This document shows, in pieces, positions 47,001-62,000 of a stretch of 64,000 bases of DNA. Below the pieces are notes generated by a model. It saw nothing but the letters and a program-made list of their open reading frames with translations. It searched no databases and had not been told where the DNA came from. The translations under genes were made by a program, and so were the position numbers. This stretch comes from Anisus vortex (Eukaryota > Mollusca > Gastropoda > Planorbidae). Each line of letters begins with the position of its first letter. Position 1 is the stretch's first letter. The stretch covers positions 7,290,605 to 7,354,604 of the forward strand of contig OX421507.1 in NCBI GenBank assembly GCA_949126835.1, in the 5' to 3' direction.

Positions 47001-50000
47001 ATGACTTGTCTATTTTCAGATAGTGTTGTAGGCCTAGCATCGGGAATCAAGAAAAAACTACAGACGCGGCGTAAAAAAACTAAGAGATTTGAAAAATTGT
47101 TTAAAAAAAAATAAACACCTGTAATGACTTTCGTTGCAAGTATAGCATATTATAACATATGCATGAATGAAAAACATCCAGAAATTGCTCTAATTTTGCT
47201 TTTTAATACTTTCATTTAAAGCTTTTCAAGTAGGTACAAAAAAAGGGGAAATGGGATCTGCATGATTTGTTACGTTACACTGCACAAAAAATATAATAAA
47301 CAACACTTGAATTAAATAAAAACTGACAATATTGATTTTGCTGATACTTTATATTACATATAAACACAAACAAGTAAAAAAAAAACATTTTGTACATAAT
47401 TTATTTTTGTTTCAAATATTCAAAAAAAGTTGACCATTTGGTGGCCATTTTGTGAAACCTGCCTACAGTGGTACCTTGACATACGAGTTAAATTTGTTCT
47501 ATGACCGATCACATAATTCATGGCAAAAAACTTGCTAAAAAAGTAACAAAATGGGCAGATATCGCTGCGTCAACTAGTGGCAGACCAGAGTCTCGTTTGT
47601 TGTAATTCCAGTGAAAAATTGACAGAGGGACGGCACTTGTTTGTTAGTACATTTCTAAGTCAAGGTACCACTGTATTGAAAATTACCTTTTTTATACAAT
47701 ATTAGCAAAACATGAGCAGCTTAGAAGGCTTAAGTTTTAAACTAAGCCCCCTCCCTTTTTTTTTCTTTGTTTTACATTGTTTTACTTCTACTTATTTATT
47801 AAATTTATCAATGCTTGCTTTCAGATTTGGGCTATGAATTGACTTTCAAAACAGCAGATGATGCAACTCTTGCTCTAATCAAGTATGGTGAATTTTTGTA
47901 CGACAACTTGATTTTGTTTTCTCCATCAGTAGAAGGTAAGTGCTTTAATGCACTAAAATTCTCATATTGAGCCACCTGCTCTGACATTTTTTGACATAAT
48001 GAATATTTATTAAAATTTTTCAGCAGAATTAATTTTTGTGTGTACCCTATCCCCCACCTAAGTACTAAGGATTATTAAAACAGTTTTGAAAAAATATTTT
48101 CAGTTTTTTATAATCATTAGAGAAAATACCCCACCCTCCCTCCAGCTTTTTTCTTCACAGATCTGAGAGCTAAAATGGCAATGTTTATATTTATACTATG
48201 TAAATTATATTGAGAGCATTAACCAAGATGAGGGCCTAACAGGAAAGCACTGGTGGAATATCCTGTTTTACAGTACTGGTTACATATGCACACCTAGTTA
48301 GATAGATACCAATAAGGCAAAAACTAATATCATTAAATTACTTTACAGGTGGGTAAAGGGGAGGTTATCCAGAGAATGAGCTTTGTTTGTGATAGCAAAA
48401 CTCTATAGCCTAGTTGCTGCTATAATTCAATTATGCCCAAACTAGGATTTACATGGAGCAAAAAAGTCCAATTAGTAGTGTTTGCTAGGCCCTTAATGAC
48501 TTTTTCGTGTGATTTGAGCATGATTTTTAAAAAAATCATAATAAATAAATAAAAATACCCAGACATAATATTTGAGGATCCCTGTAATTTAGACAAAGCA
48601 CTGTTCACACAAGTTGGAAACTGACTCAATAGACTATTATAAATGGTAAAAATACACTATTTGAGCTATTTCTATAAGTAGACCTGATCTACTTGTGTAA
48701 AACTGATCTACTTGTGTAATTTCTTCTTGCTAGCTTCATTAGTATTGGTACTAATAAACTTTGGCGTTGTTGCTGTCTATTTTTTCATTTTTCACATGTT
48801 TTGTTATACATTATTTACACATATACGTCTATTAGTATCTTTATATAGACCTTTTTTCTTTTTGTATACCACAGAGTTTGGAGGCTCAATAGATGTTTCA
48901 GCCATCACAAATTTCATTGACGGTGGTGGAAATGTCCTCATCGCTGCCAGCTCTGCCATTGGTAAGTGTTATACAGTGTTATACAGGCTTGCTGGCTTTG
49001 TATACTGCTTAGCAGACAGTATTAAGGCAGTTCCCCCAGCTAGCTGTTTGCGAAAACTTTTTTCCCCACATGTCTGATCTCAGTTTTGCAAGATGCATTA
49101 CAAGAAAAATTGTGTGTTTCTCGTCCAAATCCCTAATATTCTGCCATGACGAATTTTTGGGGTAAAAATGTATTTTCTCCCAGTGTTTTTTTTTTCATCA
49201 TGATTGTCCTCCTACCTACATGTCCCCTTTGAACCATTGGAGCGCTACAGATAATGAAGAATATCCGAGCCCATTCCTCTAGCTTTTCTGCATGTCTCAT
49301 GGCATGAGAAATAGTATTACCAAAGGGCAATAATTGTGTTGCTGTCTGCAAAAGGCTCATATTTCTTTGATTAAAAAAAAAATAATTTTTGTACTTGTTT
49401 TTTTTTATATTGGGGAGGGGAAGAATTTGTTATCTTCAGGGTTCCCACGCTTCCGGGAAAGTCGGGAATTAGACGGGAATTCAGTAAAATTTTATCCGGC
49501 CGTAAAAGACGGGATTTAGTAAGGAAAAAGGTCTAAAAAGCCAGGAAAAAAAAAGAAGACAAAAACCCAAAACACAGATGCATAGGTTTTCTTCGCCGAA
49601 TGTGTACTTTTCGATCATTACCGCCGTTTTTTGTGTTTTCCACCCAATGCACACTGAGAATTTAAAACAAAGGGATAGGCGAATCTATTCCTAATTATAT
49701 CGAGGTCGGAGGACTAGTTCACTATGTTTTACGTTTTTTGTTTGTGATCATTCATTTAATCCTTTAGCGATCTCGCCGTTTTTTTAACACTTATGCCTAC
49801 TATCGGTAATTTTCTGACTTGGCTTTGCTGATTTTCTTTAAGGCAAGTATCTTGTATTGTTTTGTTTTATATTTAAAAATGCATAGGCCTAGGCCTATTC
49901 GTAGTGATTCTTACTGCTACTGTCCACTGTCGTAAGTTCCAAAAATACAAGATCAAAGGTCAAGGACGGGTCAACGTCCTCAGTGTTATTAATTTTATAT

Positions 50001-53000
50001 CAGATTAAATCCAGCCATTATGATTTTGATCAATTGACCATTTACAAAAACAAAATCATTCTTCTTTTAGTCTTAGTAAGACTAAGCCCACACTTCGCCC
50101 ATTACTATAAGTCTTCCATTATATATTAGCCTATACTTGAAGCCGGCTGGTCCAGCGGTTAGTTCACCGGCCTGTCAGCCAAAAACCAACTGACAGGTCG
50201 CGGGTTCTATCCCTGCCACCGACGGATCCCTGTCGCCCTGCAGGAGTTTTGGGCCTAGTGGACGTAATAATCTTCTGTCTAGAAGGAACGTCTGTAAACT
50301 TATAAGATATACTTGACTTTTGACTTTATGTAATTAATTAGGCCTACTTGGGTTAAAGCGGCCGATTTTGCCTAAGACAAAGAACAAAGATGACCTAGTT
50401 TTGTCTCGCGAAAAAAAAATATTTTAGAATGTTTTCAATCTTTTGTTCATCTTATGGCAAATGTAGGCCTACTATCATTTAAGAACACATTAAATTGGAA
50501 GTTTCGCTCACAATTGTTTTAATTATAATATAAGAGTAATTTATTTAAATATTAGGCTAAGGCTCTGATAAAATGAATTGAGGAACATCTCCTAGTAACC
50601 GTAGCCATAGCGTCATAACCATAGGCTTGCCACTTGCCATAGATCTAGTAGTAGTTAATGGGCTAATGTGAATGTCCGATTTTCGCGTCGGAATTTGTTG
50701 CTAAGAAACTATAGTTCTAGTCCATGCCTAATTTTGTTTAGACAGTTGTTTGAATGTGGTTTCAAAATTTATTTTAGTGTAGGCCTATAGGCTAACTATG
50801 ATTGGGGTTTCAAAACTTAAACATGTATACAATGTATATTTAGGCCCTAGTAGTTTGTTTGATTTTAGTTTTGATGTCATTGACTTTGAAGTTTGTGACC
50901 TCGAATTCACTGATTCTGCATATCATAAAATAAAAATAGGAAATATTGATGTATTTGTAATCAAGCTTTTTCATGATATGGATAAATAATTGGACTAATT
51001 ATATAATTTTTAATTTATTTAAAAAAATGGACGCAAAGGCTTTTTAATTAAAAACTACGAAATGTATATAAAGCAAGGGGGATCACTCTTAATTATTTTT
51101 AATCCTTAAGTCAGACCCAGTTGTCCTTTTTTGTCTTTGTTACTAGGCTTACAAAATATTTTTTTCAATTAGTTACCTACTTTTAGTAAATGAGATACTA
51201 ATAGTAGCCTCTCTTAAAGACATTTCTAGTGATATTTAGCAAGATAATATCGACTTAGAGCTAAGCAACACTAATATCATCATGATTTTGGCTTTTTTAT
51301 GTTATTAAGAAGACTTATTTGCCTATTTATATTTATAATATAAAACACTTTGTGTGTCTTTCCCAGTCATTATCAATGAAGATAAGACATCAGAAACTAC
51401 ACACCTATTGCAAAGCCCTCCACATTTCTCTCAAAACAAAAGCATTGGGAGAAATGACAAGTGTCATTGAGGAGAAAATAAAAGTTTTACAAAATTAATA
51501 ATTTTGTGATTAATGTTTATTATCTGTACTAAATAAAAGATTTAATTGAATTATCAAATCTGAATTGTCAGTTTATGTTGTGTTTAGACTTTATGTAAGT
51601 AGAATTATACTCGTTATATAGTAAATTTAAATTCATTTTGGTGGCCAGGAATTTTGCTCTTATAGCAAGGAAATAGTCAGGAAACAGTCAGGAATTTTTT
51701 TTCTGAAAAAGAGTGGGAACCCTGTATCTTTCAAAAATAGGTCTACAATCAAGATAGAAAAAAAGGTCTAAATATACAAGCCTTAATGTTAAATTTGATG
51801 ATAGATTTAGGTTAGACATAGAAAAAGAACATTAACATTAGAACTGACTGTCTGTAAGATCTTTGAGGTAAAAATAAGTTTTAGGTACATCTATTTTTCA
51901 ATGTACATTTAACAGTTTGACAACAAACGCGTATTAGTAAGCAAGCACAGAAAATCAAGTTCTTATACATATCTATATATATATATTTATGTGAGAGAGA
52001 TAAATAATAAATATAGCCAATTAAATATCTATGTGTATACTGAATATATATTTAGGCTGTAATTATATTACGGAAGTTTAATATTCTATACTAAACACTT
52101 GTGTATTTTAAAAATTACTTTATGTTATAGAACAAATTTCCTCCAAATTCTTGTCTACCTCTAACACCTTTTACAACCTAGTATTAATTAAATAAAAACT
52201 TATAAACTATAAAACAGTGCTTCAATAATTTTTGCTGCTTGTCTATGCAGGTGACCCCATGAGGGAGTTGGCCACTGAGTGTGGTGTAGAGTTTGATGAA
52301 GAAAACAGCGCTGTCATTGACCACCTGAATTACGATGTTAAGGATGCAGGAAAAGTAATAACAAGCTGCTTAATAAAAAGTGTTATTCAATAAGGTTATG
52401 GGTCACAGTGGCCAGCAGCAAAGGTCCTGGGCTTGAATCCTGGTAATGGCTAGGATTTTTTTCCTGGTCCCAGAGGTTGTCCCTTTTTTTTAAACCAGAT
52501 CAGATGGGCACCTGACATTTGTTGGGAAAAATTAATGCGACTGGGCATTGTGCTGGCCACACAATCTCTTAGTATGCCTTGACCACAGAAACAGGTTAAC
52601 ATTGCTTGACCGGCCCTATGGATCAGTTTGGTCCAACATGAATACTCATTTATTTTTACTATCAAATAGGATTGATTTAATGCACAAAGATATGGTCTAA
52701 GCATTACAGTTTGTAAACAAATGTTTGCATTGACTAAAAAAGATATTTCTTGTTGTAGCACACCTTGATTGTAGCAGATGCAGAGAATCTGATGAAAGCA
52801 CCAATGATTGTTGGAGAAAACAACAAATCCCCTTTTCTGTTTAGGGGTGTCGGGTAAGAAACATGTTTTGTATGTTTTACTCTTGATTTCATGTCCAGGT
52901 CGACCTTAGAAATGAAAATTGTCAGGAACTATTGGAGATTCTGGTGACAGATCTAAAATTGTGTAAATCTGCTAATGGTTTAATTCTTATTAGATGCATC

Positions 53001-56000
53001 TAAATATGATTTATAAGCTAGCTGTCTTGGCTGTTACATTATTATTATAATTCTAGAAAAAAATCCAACAGTTTATAGATTAGGCTAATAGGGAAAAGAA
53101 ATTCTTTCGCTGTTTGTTTTTTAACCACCATTTAGGTACTACATAGTTGAGGATATTGCTGTGTTTAATATATTTTTCGTAATAGCTGGATGGCAGTTCC
53201 TGTTATTATAGACTGCTTTTTTAAAACAACACTTAACTCATTTGCTACTACTGCGACTCAATGCGACCTACCCCCCTCCGTACTAACGCGCCCTAAAGCA
53301 GCCTCCACGTGTGTGACTAACCTATTGTCGTTTCTCGATTTTTCGCCATGCGTTCTGTTTTTTTTTTAATGCTGCAAGCACTGCTTTTAAAAAGTAGGAA
53401 TATAGTCTGTTTCGTTAATAAAAGCCGGATGTTTTTATTAAGTTTTGTTTTTTTTGCGCTGCGCGTTCAAAATACGGGTAGTTTATAGTAGCTTTTCGTC
53501 TTGTAATACTTTTTTTTATAGCCTTCGCTTTTAATTTTGTACTTTCTTTATCAATAGCTCTATACCTCCAAATATAACATTTACATGGGTGCAAGAGTGC
53601 CGGCTATGGGCGGCATGCCGGCCAATTTCAATTTTGAAAACTTGCCCGCCGGCCAATCGCCGTCAGGCTAAATTCGTAATTTCGAGTAGATCTCGTTGCA
53701 CCGAAATCGGACTTTTTTTGGCCGTAACAAACTATAAATGATCGATTTTTTTCTTTCATGAAAACTTAAACTTAAAAGGCGAAATAAAAATACCAACGGC
53801 AAATACCAAAGTTTCCGCGCATGCGTGCTTGTAAATTTATTTTTAGGTCAGGGTTTCCCTAGTTTTTGCTGTCGTGGCCCGGTAATTTTGATAGGCCTAC
53901 CAACAGAATAAATATAGAACCTATTCTGTGGGCCTACCCGTGCCTCCAGAAATTGTAAAACTTTTTTTATCGCAATCCCGCTTGTAGCTTTTTTGGGCCT
54001 GGACGCGAATTTGTATTTAGGTCAATCTATGCTTCAAGGGTTACTTCGCGGCCGCGGCTTTCTTTTAAAATCTCGACGCTTTAATTTACTAATGACAATG
54101 GCATGGGAATGGAGAGATTGAAACTCATTAGGCCTACAATAAAAATTTTGTTTATCAGCCTACTAAAACAACTAATCTATTTATAAATAGACTATCTCGG
54201 CGCAACGTCAGGGTTTCAATTATTGCTATCAATGATGTAAAATCGTCACTATAAACTTGTTTTTGTAGAACACTGAGTTTGCCGTAGGCGCTACATTGTT
54301 AAAAATATAATGACTTGTTACGACCTTGCGGCGACCTTGACCTGATATCTTTTTTTTCTCTCTCGCAAATGTCCGAATTCGGCGATCGTAGGCTATGCGA
54401 TCTTGTTGTTTTTTCCCGACAATATCGGAAATGTAAGAATATATTAAACAAAAAAGCAAGAAGAAAAGTTGAAAAGAGCCAAACGACTAATGTAAATTCA
54501 AATCACTGAACTATATAGCCTATAAACTAGCCTATATATTAAAATATCTAAGACCTGAAGTTTTTATTGTGCTGTAACTGTTAGTCCGTTATAAATGACA
54601 ATATTAAATGGTTGGAAGTTAAGGCATATAACAGAGGTTTATATAACAAGTTAACTTTAATTAATTGAGGTATCTCAGACCTGAGAGTTAAGGTAAACAA
54701 TTTCATGAGATTTATTGGTCATTGGCCTAAGCATAGAATTAAAACACTGACTAAAATTAAAAGAGTGAAAAAAAAAAAAGAAAAACATCTGCACAATTAT
54801 AATAGATTACATTAAAAATAGTTGGTATCATAATTTGAATAGGCTTACTCTCATCATTAGTTTTAAATCAGTTACAAATAATATCTTTATTATAAGCTTA
54901 TATATATATATACCGGTATATATATATATATGAATGCGAACACGAACGATTTTACTTTAGGCCGAAACTTTGCAGGCTTATTGGCATTGTCAACTTTTGC
55001 TTGCAGGCCAAATGGGGTTCCAGCACTTGCACCCATGCATTTAACAATAGTTCTGATAATAAGGATGCTGTAGATATAGACTTAGATGAATTTCCATTAC
55101 AACTCGATTTTTTGGCTTTTTTATACTTTATCGGACTTTGACGTTAGGGCTAGTGAAAATATTTAGCCAAATCCTAGGGTCTCAACACTCAACGAATGAT
55201 TCTACCGATAATTCAGCATTTTTTTTTGTATAAAAGTATACATTTCCAGAAAGCTAAGATATTTATCTATTTTATGATGTAATTTTTATTCACTTTGGGG
55301 AATAAAAAAAAATATTAAAAAATAATTTACTAATTTTTATACGGAGTTCCTTCCCTTTGGCTAGTATTTTCCGGGGTGTCTTTAGAAACTAGGTTAGTAG
55401 CAAATGAGTTAACTGAAAAAGAGCACTAATTCAAATATTCATTTATTAGAAACCAAAAGACATTTTTGGAAAACCTACCACAATAGCATTGATAGGTGTT
55501 GCCATTTATTTCAGCATGGTGAGCGACCCTGAGAATCCCCTTGTGTTGAGTCTGCTGAAGGCATCTTCTACAGCTTACTCATACAAGCCCAATGAGAAAA
55601 TTGACGAGGTAAGTTGTCATAGCACAATCATTGATCGATGAGAACCAAAAAGTATATTTATGGCTTCAATAAATGTATCAGAATACCAGGCACAATTACA
55701 CAGTTGGAAAAGAACAGGATTTAGATGGGAATTTAACTAATTTTGTGCCGGGGGGTTTACCGCGTTTGTGCCAGACCATTTTTAAGCTGCTAGAATTTTT
55801 TTAGGGTGCCTTTATTTATTCATAAATTTCTAAAGGTATTTATTTAGCAAGATACCTGTATTTCATATCAGATTAAAGAAAATTAAATAGGGAATAATAA
55901 TAGGTAGAAGTTAAAACATTAGAATAATAATTACATCTTTATTAGTAATTTTTAGAGATCAAATTTTTTGTTTAAAAAAAAGGGAGAAAAAAATTCGATC

Positions 56001-58975
56001 TTAACAGATTTTTATATGGTATGTGTAGCAGATATCCTATTCGGCTTAAAACCACTAAAAGTATTTCTATTCCAGATCAGAATCCATTTTGAATTTTGAA
56101 AATATCCCATATAGTTACTAAGTAATAAGCATTTTTGTAATGTTAGTATCAGCCGGTAAAAACCGAACCTATACATTTCTATATAGTTTGCCTAGGCCTA
56201 GCCACGAATGTCAGAATCTTTAAGGATAGGGGAGCCAGTAGAGAGCTGTTTTTTTTATTTGTGCACACATCATGACCATTTTTGGTATATAGATATTATA
56301 AGCAGGTCCGAGTAAGCAGACCTTAAAAAAATAATTTCTGATGGTTGTGATGGGAATGGCGGCCATTTTGGATTTTTTAATTAACGATTTACCACGCAAT
56401 ACAAAATGTATCAACTTGATTATTTATCAAGATAATGTATTGCAATTTGGCGGATATATTTATAAGCTATACCTTTATAAAATTTGTGGATGAAATTTGG
56501 TTAAATTGATAAATAAAATTTATATGAATTTTTTAGTAGGACATATGAAAAAAATAAATTTAATTGCAATTTTTTAAAATTAAAATTTAATTTAAGGAAA
56601 ACTATAACTCATATCAAAAATTCATCCTGTAACTATGATTAGTAGCATGTAATAAATGTATGTAAAAAATTTCATAAAGATTGGTTCATAAATAAGGAAG
56701 TTAATACAAAAAGAAGAAGAAAAAGTAGTATTTTGAGAAAAACCGGAAAAACAGACAATTTTAGGGAAAAAAATAATTTGGGAGTACAGTTGAAAAATGC
56801 AATTTTCTCTTCCATTTCTTAATTGTTTGTTGTAAGATTTTTCCCCCACAAAGAAAAGATGTTAACCTTTAATTTGATGTAATTAATATATAATTAAACT
56901 CATTTTTTATATTACTGTAGTGTAAATATGTTTAAAAAAATAAAATAAACTTCTAATGTATACCTATTACAAATGCAATTTATACATTTAAATAATGTTA
57001 CTAAAATTTCCGAACCATATGTTTTAGATCCAGGAATAGTTAAAGTATACAACTTAGGCAAAAACTTAAATATTGAATTTTCTGGCATTTAGATCAGTTT
57101 CACTGCCGTCCCTACCCTTAAATAGTAAATAAATCGACAGTCCTCAAAACCATTTTTAAATGATTTAAAGTTATTATCTGATGAATAAAAATTAATAATT
57201 AGCAATAAAAGTTATTTTAATAGCATATTTGACAAGTTCCAAGGCCTACAAACATTTCGTGTAGGCGTGGATATGCTTTGTGTACAAAAGTTTAAACAGA
57301 AATTGATAAAAAAAAATCTTCATTATTATTTAAAAACCGAAAGGAAACCAAGCAAAAAGGAAGTTTGAAGAGTGATCTTTCCCTTTAGACAATAAAAAGT
57401 TGGATTAGATGCACTGGAAACCAAAATAAATATAAAAAATGAGACTAACGATATATCGTGAGTTGGCACGGAAGCGACGAGTCTAAGTAACGATATATCG
57501 TCACTTGGCACGGAATGAGTTAAAATAAATTTGTGGTCTGCAAAACTGGGACTTTGGGCAATTTAGTTAGGAAAAAAGAAATTCATTAGAGTTGTTGAAA
57601 AGTTTGATAAGGCGAGCAGACATGCCTACCGTTCCGCTTTTGGCGTATTTGTTCCGCTTTTTTATAAAAAAAACACATTGTTCCGCCGTTCCACTTTTTA
57701 CTAGTTTTGTTACGCCAAATTTGAAAATTATTTTTTTTTTGTGTTGAAATATAATCCGTGTCTAGCTTGATAAAACAAAGGCACAAATAAGATCACAATG
57801 CTATAATTATCATTACTTGCGTTTTCTGGGTTTATTAAAAGAGATAATCTGCGTTTTTCTAACGTTTTTTTTTTTGGTATTACTCGTGTTTGGCAATGAC
57901 TCTACTTTTCCTTTACTGTATTTGCTAAGATAACGTCCTGCCTCAGAAAGTTTAAATCTGACTTGTTCAAACTGTAAAAAAAACTAATTCAGTTTTATAG
58001 GAAGGAATATTTAGAGGAGTTTATTCAGCAAAGAAAAACATGTGAATTTAATGATCCATTGCGAATTGTCTGCAAAACTTAAGACTACCTACATTTTAAA
58101 TAGCCTAGATCTAGCTAATGTTGTTTAATTTTTTGTGTTCTAAAAGATTGTTAGATAAAGAGAGTTCCGCTTTTTTGTTGAAAAATCCTCTTTTTCATCA
58201 AGATTGTTCCTCTTTTTAGACCTTAGGGGTAGGCATGTCTGGGCAAGGCTTTTGTAGACTCTTGATAGCCCTGGTAATTTCCAGGAACTTATTATTAAAA
58301 GTAAAAAATTTGAATATTTCTCATGAATTTTGATGTTTGGAGTTGTTTTGCATTATGGCATGATATACTTGTACAAGTCTAATCAAAGCCTTGAGGCGGC
58401 TATGTTGAATTGATAAAATACATTAGATTGAAGACAAAAAAAAATTGAATATAAAATCTTTGGAAAGTTACTGGAAGGAAGTGTGTATAAAAACCATCAT
58501 ATGTTTTGGCATTTCAGTTCCCCATGGCTGTGGGCAGTAGCACTCTCCTCGTGGCCGCCCTTCAAGCTCGCAACAACGCAAGAGTAGTTTTTGTTGGCTC
58601 CTTGGACTTCTTCAGTGATGAGTTCTTCCAGGCTAGCGTTCAGAAAGCCAACGGTGGCAAAAAGTGAGTATTTTCTCAACTTGTCAAATGAACCCTTTGT
58701 TTTTTTAATTTGGCAATGTTTGGGACACATAACCATGGAAAGTTTCTGAACTTTGCTTTAAAGGGCAAAGCAGCATTAAAATATTTGTTTAATACAAAAT
58801 AGAGAAAATTAATAACTCTTGTCATTTGGGAGTCCGTAACTTATAATTAGATTTTTTCATCAGAAATTATACAAAGGTTATGCCTAAGAGTTTGATGAGT
58901 ACTTTAAAAAGTCCACAAAATATTAAATTAGGACCACTGATAAAGGTTAACATTTAGTAAACATACGCATACCAC

Positions 58976-59006
<31 letters not shown>

Positions 59007-62000
59007 CGTGATTTTTTTTAAGTTTGGGAAAGGTTTGGTGCAAGTTTGGCAATTTTAACCCTTCCCGTATCGACCTACTTATTTGCGATGTATACCTTCA
59101 GCTCCAGACATTATTTTACTAATTATTCCCTCTATCCCAGACATTATTTCAGAATGGCTGAGACATCGATAGGGTTCTGTAATTATTTTTTTACTTTTTT
59201 TGTGGTAAAAATTGATGATAACACAAAGAGAGTAAATTGCTAGAAACATAATAACTTACCTTATCAGAAAAATCTAATTCATAAAGTAATTGTATTCATT
59301 TATAATAATAATCCATAAGAAAAAGTCTCATCAACATGTACCGCCATAGTAACGGAAGGTAATTCGGTAGCGTCCATTAGGACCGCACTTTCAATTAAAA
59401 AAACAACAACTCAATAATTGGTCAATTTTCATTATTTAAAAAGCGAAATAAAATTCAACTATTCAGCTATCGAATAAATATTCATCCCGAGACTATGGTG
59501 AAAGGTCAAATCCTTTTTTTTTTTATCTTTAAATAGACACCCTTCCTTGAGGGAAATATACGTGTCTGGATTTGAGGGCAAGAAATAGTTAGAGGAAAAT
59601 GTACGCTGTAAGGGTTAAAATGATTTATGAGTAAGGTTAGAATGTTAGAATCTCTATAAAGAGAGCTAATCAAATGAGGTTTGTTTCTATTGTTCTAACC
59701 ATTGTTTGTGTTCCCAAGGTTTGACAAGTCTGGAAATGAAGCCCTGGCCTTGAACCTCGCCCGCTGGGCATTCAAGAACAAAGGTGTGTTGCGTGTGGGT
59801 AAAGTGTCTCACCACCTGAAGGGGGAGAAGGTGCCACCCCAGTCCTACACTGTCATGCAACAAGTGGTAAGCTTTTGAAGTTTTCTCCAAGCAAGGGGTT
59901 CCATCATTGAGTCATGTGAGGAATTTGATACAAGCAGATGGGCCAGACTTTGAACTTTCTGAAAAATTTATTCTGTTATTAATAAAAAATTAGTATTAAA
60001 AAAACTGCTGTTAGAAGCTCTGTGGGGGCCACAGTAAAAAGGCTTTTTGGGCCAGGTTGTGGTCCATGGGCCGCCCATTGCACACGCCTGTCTTAAGCAT
60101 TTTTTCAGAAATTGTATTTAGATATTTTTCTGTGTGCTAGTTAGCTGGATAAACAAGTTTTAAAAAACTGAACCAGTCCCTACTAATTTGTTAAAAACCT
60201 GTTGTGCCCAATTGTATAAAGTTGTTTTTTTTTAGACTTATTAGTAGATTTAATTGGATTGCATTAAAGTTTTATTTATAATTTGGAAGAGTCTTGCTAG
60301 AAATTAATAGTTTAATGAGGATGTTGAATTGCATTATAGTGATATTGTCACGTTTTTAAGAGTCCCAATGAGTATAATTTTGAAAATATTTTTTTTTCAA
60401 GGAATACTCTATAGTTATTGAAGAGCTTGTGCAAGGCCAGTGGACCCCATTCAAGGCAGATGATGTCCAGTTGGAGTTTGTCCGTATCGATCCATTTGTC
60501 CGCACCACCTTGACCCCTAAAGGTAAATTCAGATAGTTTGCCATTTATTTTCACTGAAAAACAATGGTGCTGTTTCAGGGTTCATTCTGGTTACGCAGAG
60601 TTTGGGAAAACTTTTTTTATCCCAATCGTGAAGTCTTGGGGGAAAGTTTATAATTTTGTTATGTTGGACAAGGCAGCACGAGAAAAAAGTATATAAAAAA
60701 AGTAATACCTATTGTTTAGAAGTCCTTACCCAACATGAGGGTTAATTGTTTCAGAAATTATTTAATAGCTATTTCTCAGAGTACTGAACATGATCCACAT
60801 ATAAGATGTCAAGTTGGTAGGGAAAGTTTTGGAAAAAGAAAAGTTTTTTTAATATTGGGCCAAAAATGTTTACAAATTTAACTATAAGTATAATGGATCA
60901 TAGAACAAAAATGTATTAAATACATATATTAAAAAAAATATTTATGAAAAGAATAGGTTGTTAAGGAGTCCTTAATTCATATTTGGTTGTTTTACCCAAA
61001 AGAGCTGCCCACAAAAATGTTTTAATTTGTACCCTACCAGACCAGCAGTTAAATATTTATTTTGACAATTTACACGTAGATTAAATATTGGTTTGTGATT
61101 TATTTTTTATTTGAGAAAATTTGTGGGAAGTTTGAAAAATGATTTGTATACACTACCATTAAATGAAAGACACCATTTGTAAATACAATTATATGCACAA
61201 TTTAAACCGTGGCCGTGCAATGTGTTCAGGTTTCTGTGTGTATTGTCTTTTACATGACGTACAATCTTGTTTTATTGTGTGTTTAAAAAGATATCATTTC
61301 TTGTATGTATGTGACTCTAACTTGTGTAATGTAATTCTTTGCCTTTCTACAGCCGGAGTGTTCAGTACCAGTTTCATGCTACCTGATGTTTATGGTGTGT
61401 ATCAGTTCAAAGTGGACTACAACAGAATTGGCTATACCCGGCTCTACAGTGCAACACAGGTAAATAGCACTAGAAACAGAAAGAAATATATGGTTTTAGA
61501 TAAGCTGTCTTTCTGTTGTACTGTTGTTGTCAGTCCCTTATATTTGGCATTATTTAAAACATGATTTAACGGCATTATAAAATTAACATCTGTGAATTTT
61601 TGTATTGTACCACAATTCCATTGAGTGTCGCTGTTCAAAGTGTACAGAATACAAGGCGTTTTGTCATTTTTGATAATATCATTTCAATCATCATCAATGG
61701 ACACCTTAGCAGAGTCAACTTTTTTTCCTATCTTAAGCGGTTGTCAATAGTTAGGTCAACTGCAGCCCTGTCCAATACTTTAATTTGTCGAACCAGCATC
61801 TCTGCTGACGGCCTCTCCGATGCCCACCTTCTACCGTGCCCCTATTTTAATATATAAATATAATTGTCTCTTTCAGCGTCATCAAAGACTATAGTAAGAT
61901 GGACAGTTTGCCTTGATATTTCTGCTATTTGATAACTTAAGATCGCACTAGGCCATCTAGACTTCCGGTTTAGTAATTCGCTATGATTTTATCAATGAAA

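Larger units (their letters stand above)
44034..47824 (+). other. DDOST intron 1 (3791 bp)
   Basis: It contains the composite 2.9-kb repeat (44563-47465) and a TA-flanked MITE (47466-47673). The rest is AT-rich with no gene. Confidence 0.85.
48962..52250 (+). other. DDOST intron 3 (3289 bp)
   Basis: Most of it is a 2288-bp DNA transposon (49437-51724) with a SINE inside. The remainder is AT-rich and non-coding. Confidence 0.85.

Noticed and set aside
60000..60095. GGCC-rich piece ending GGGCCGCCCATTGCACACGC
   Set aside because: It looks like one end of a hAT-type repeat, but the other end and a duplication were not found.
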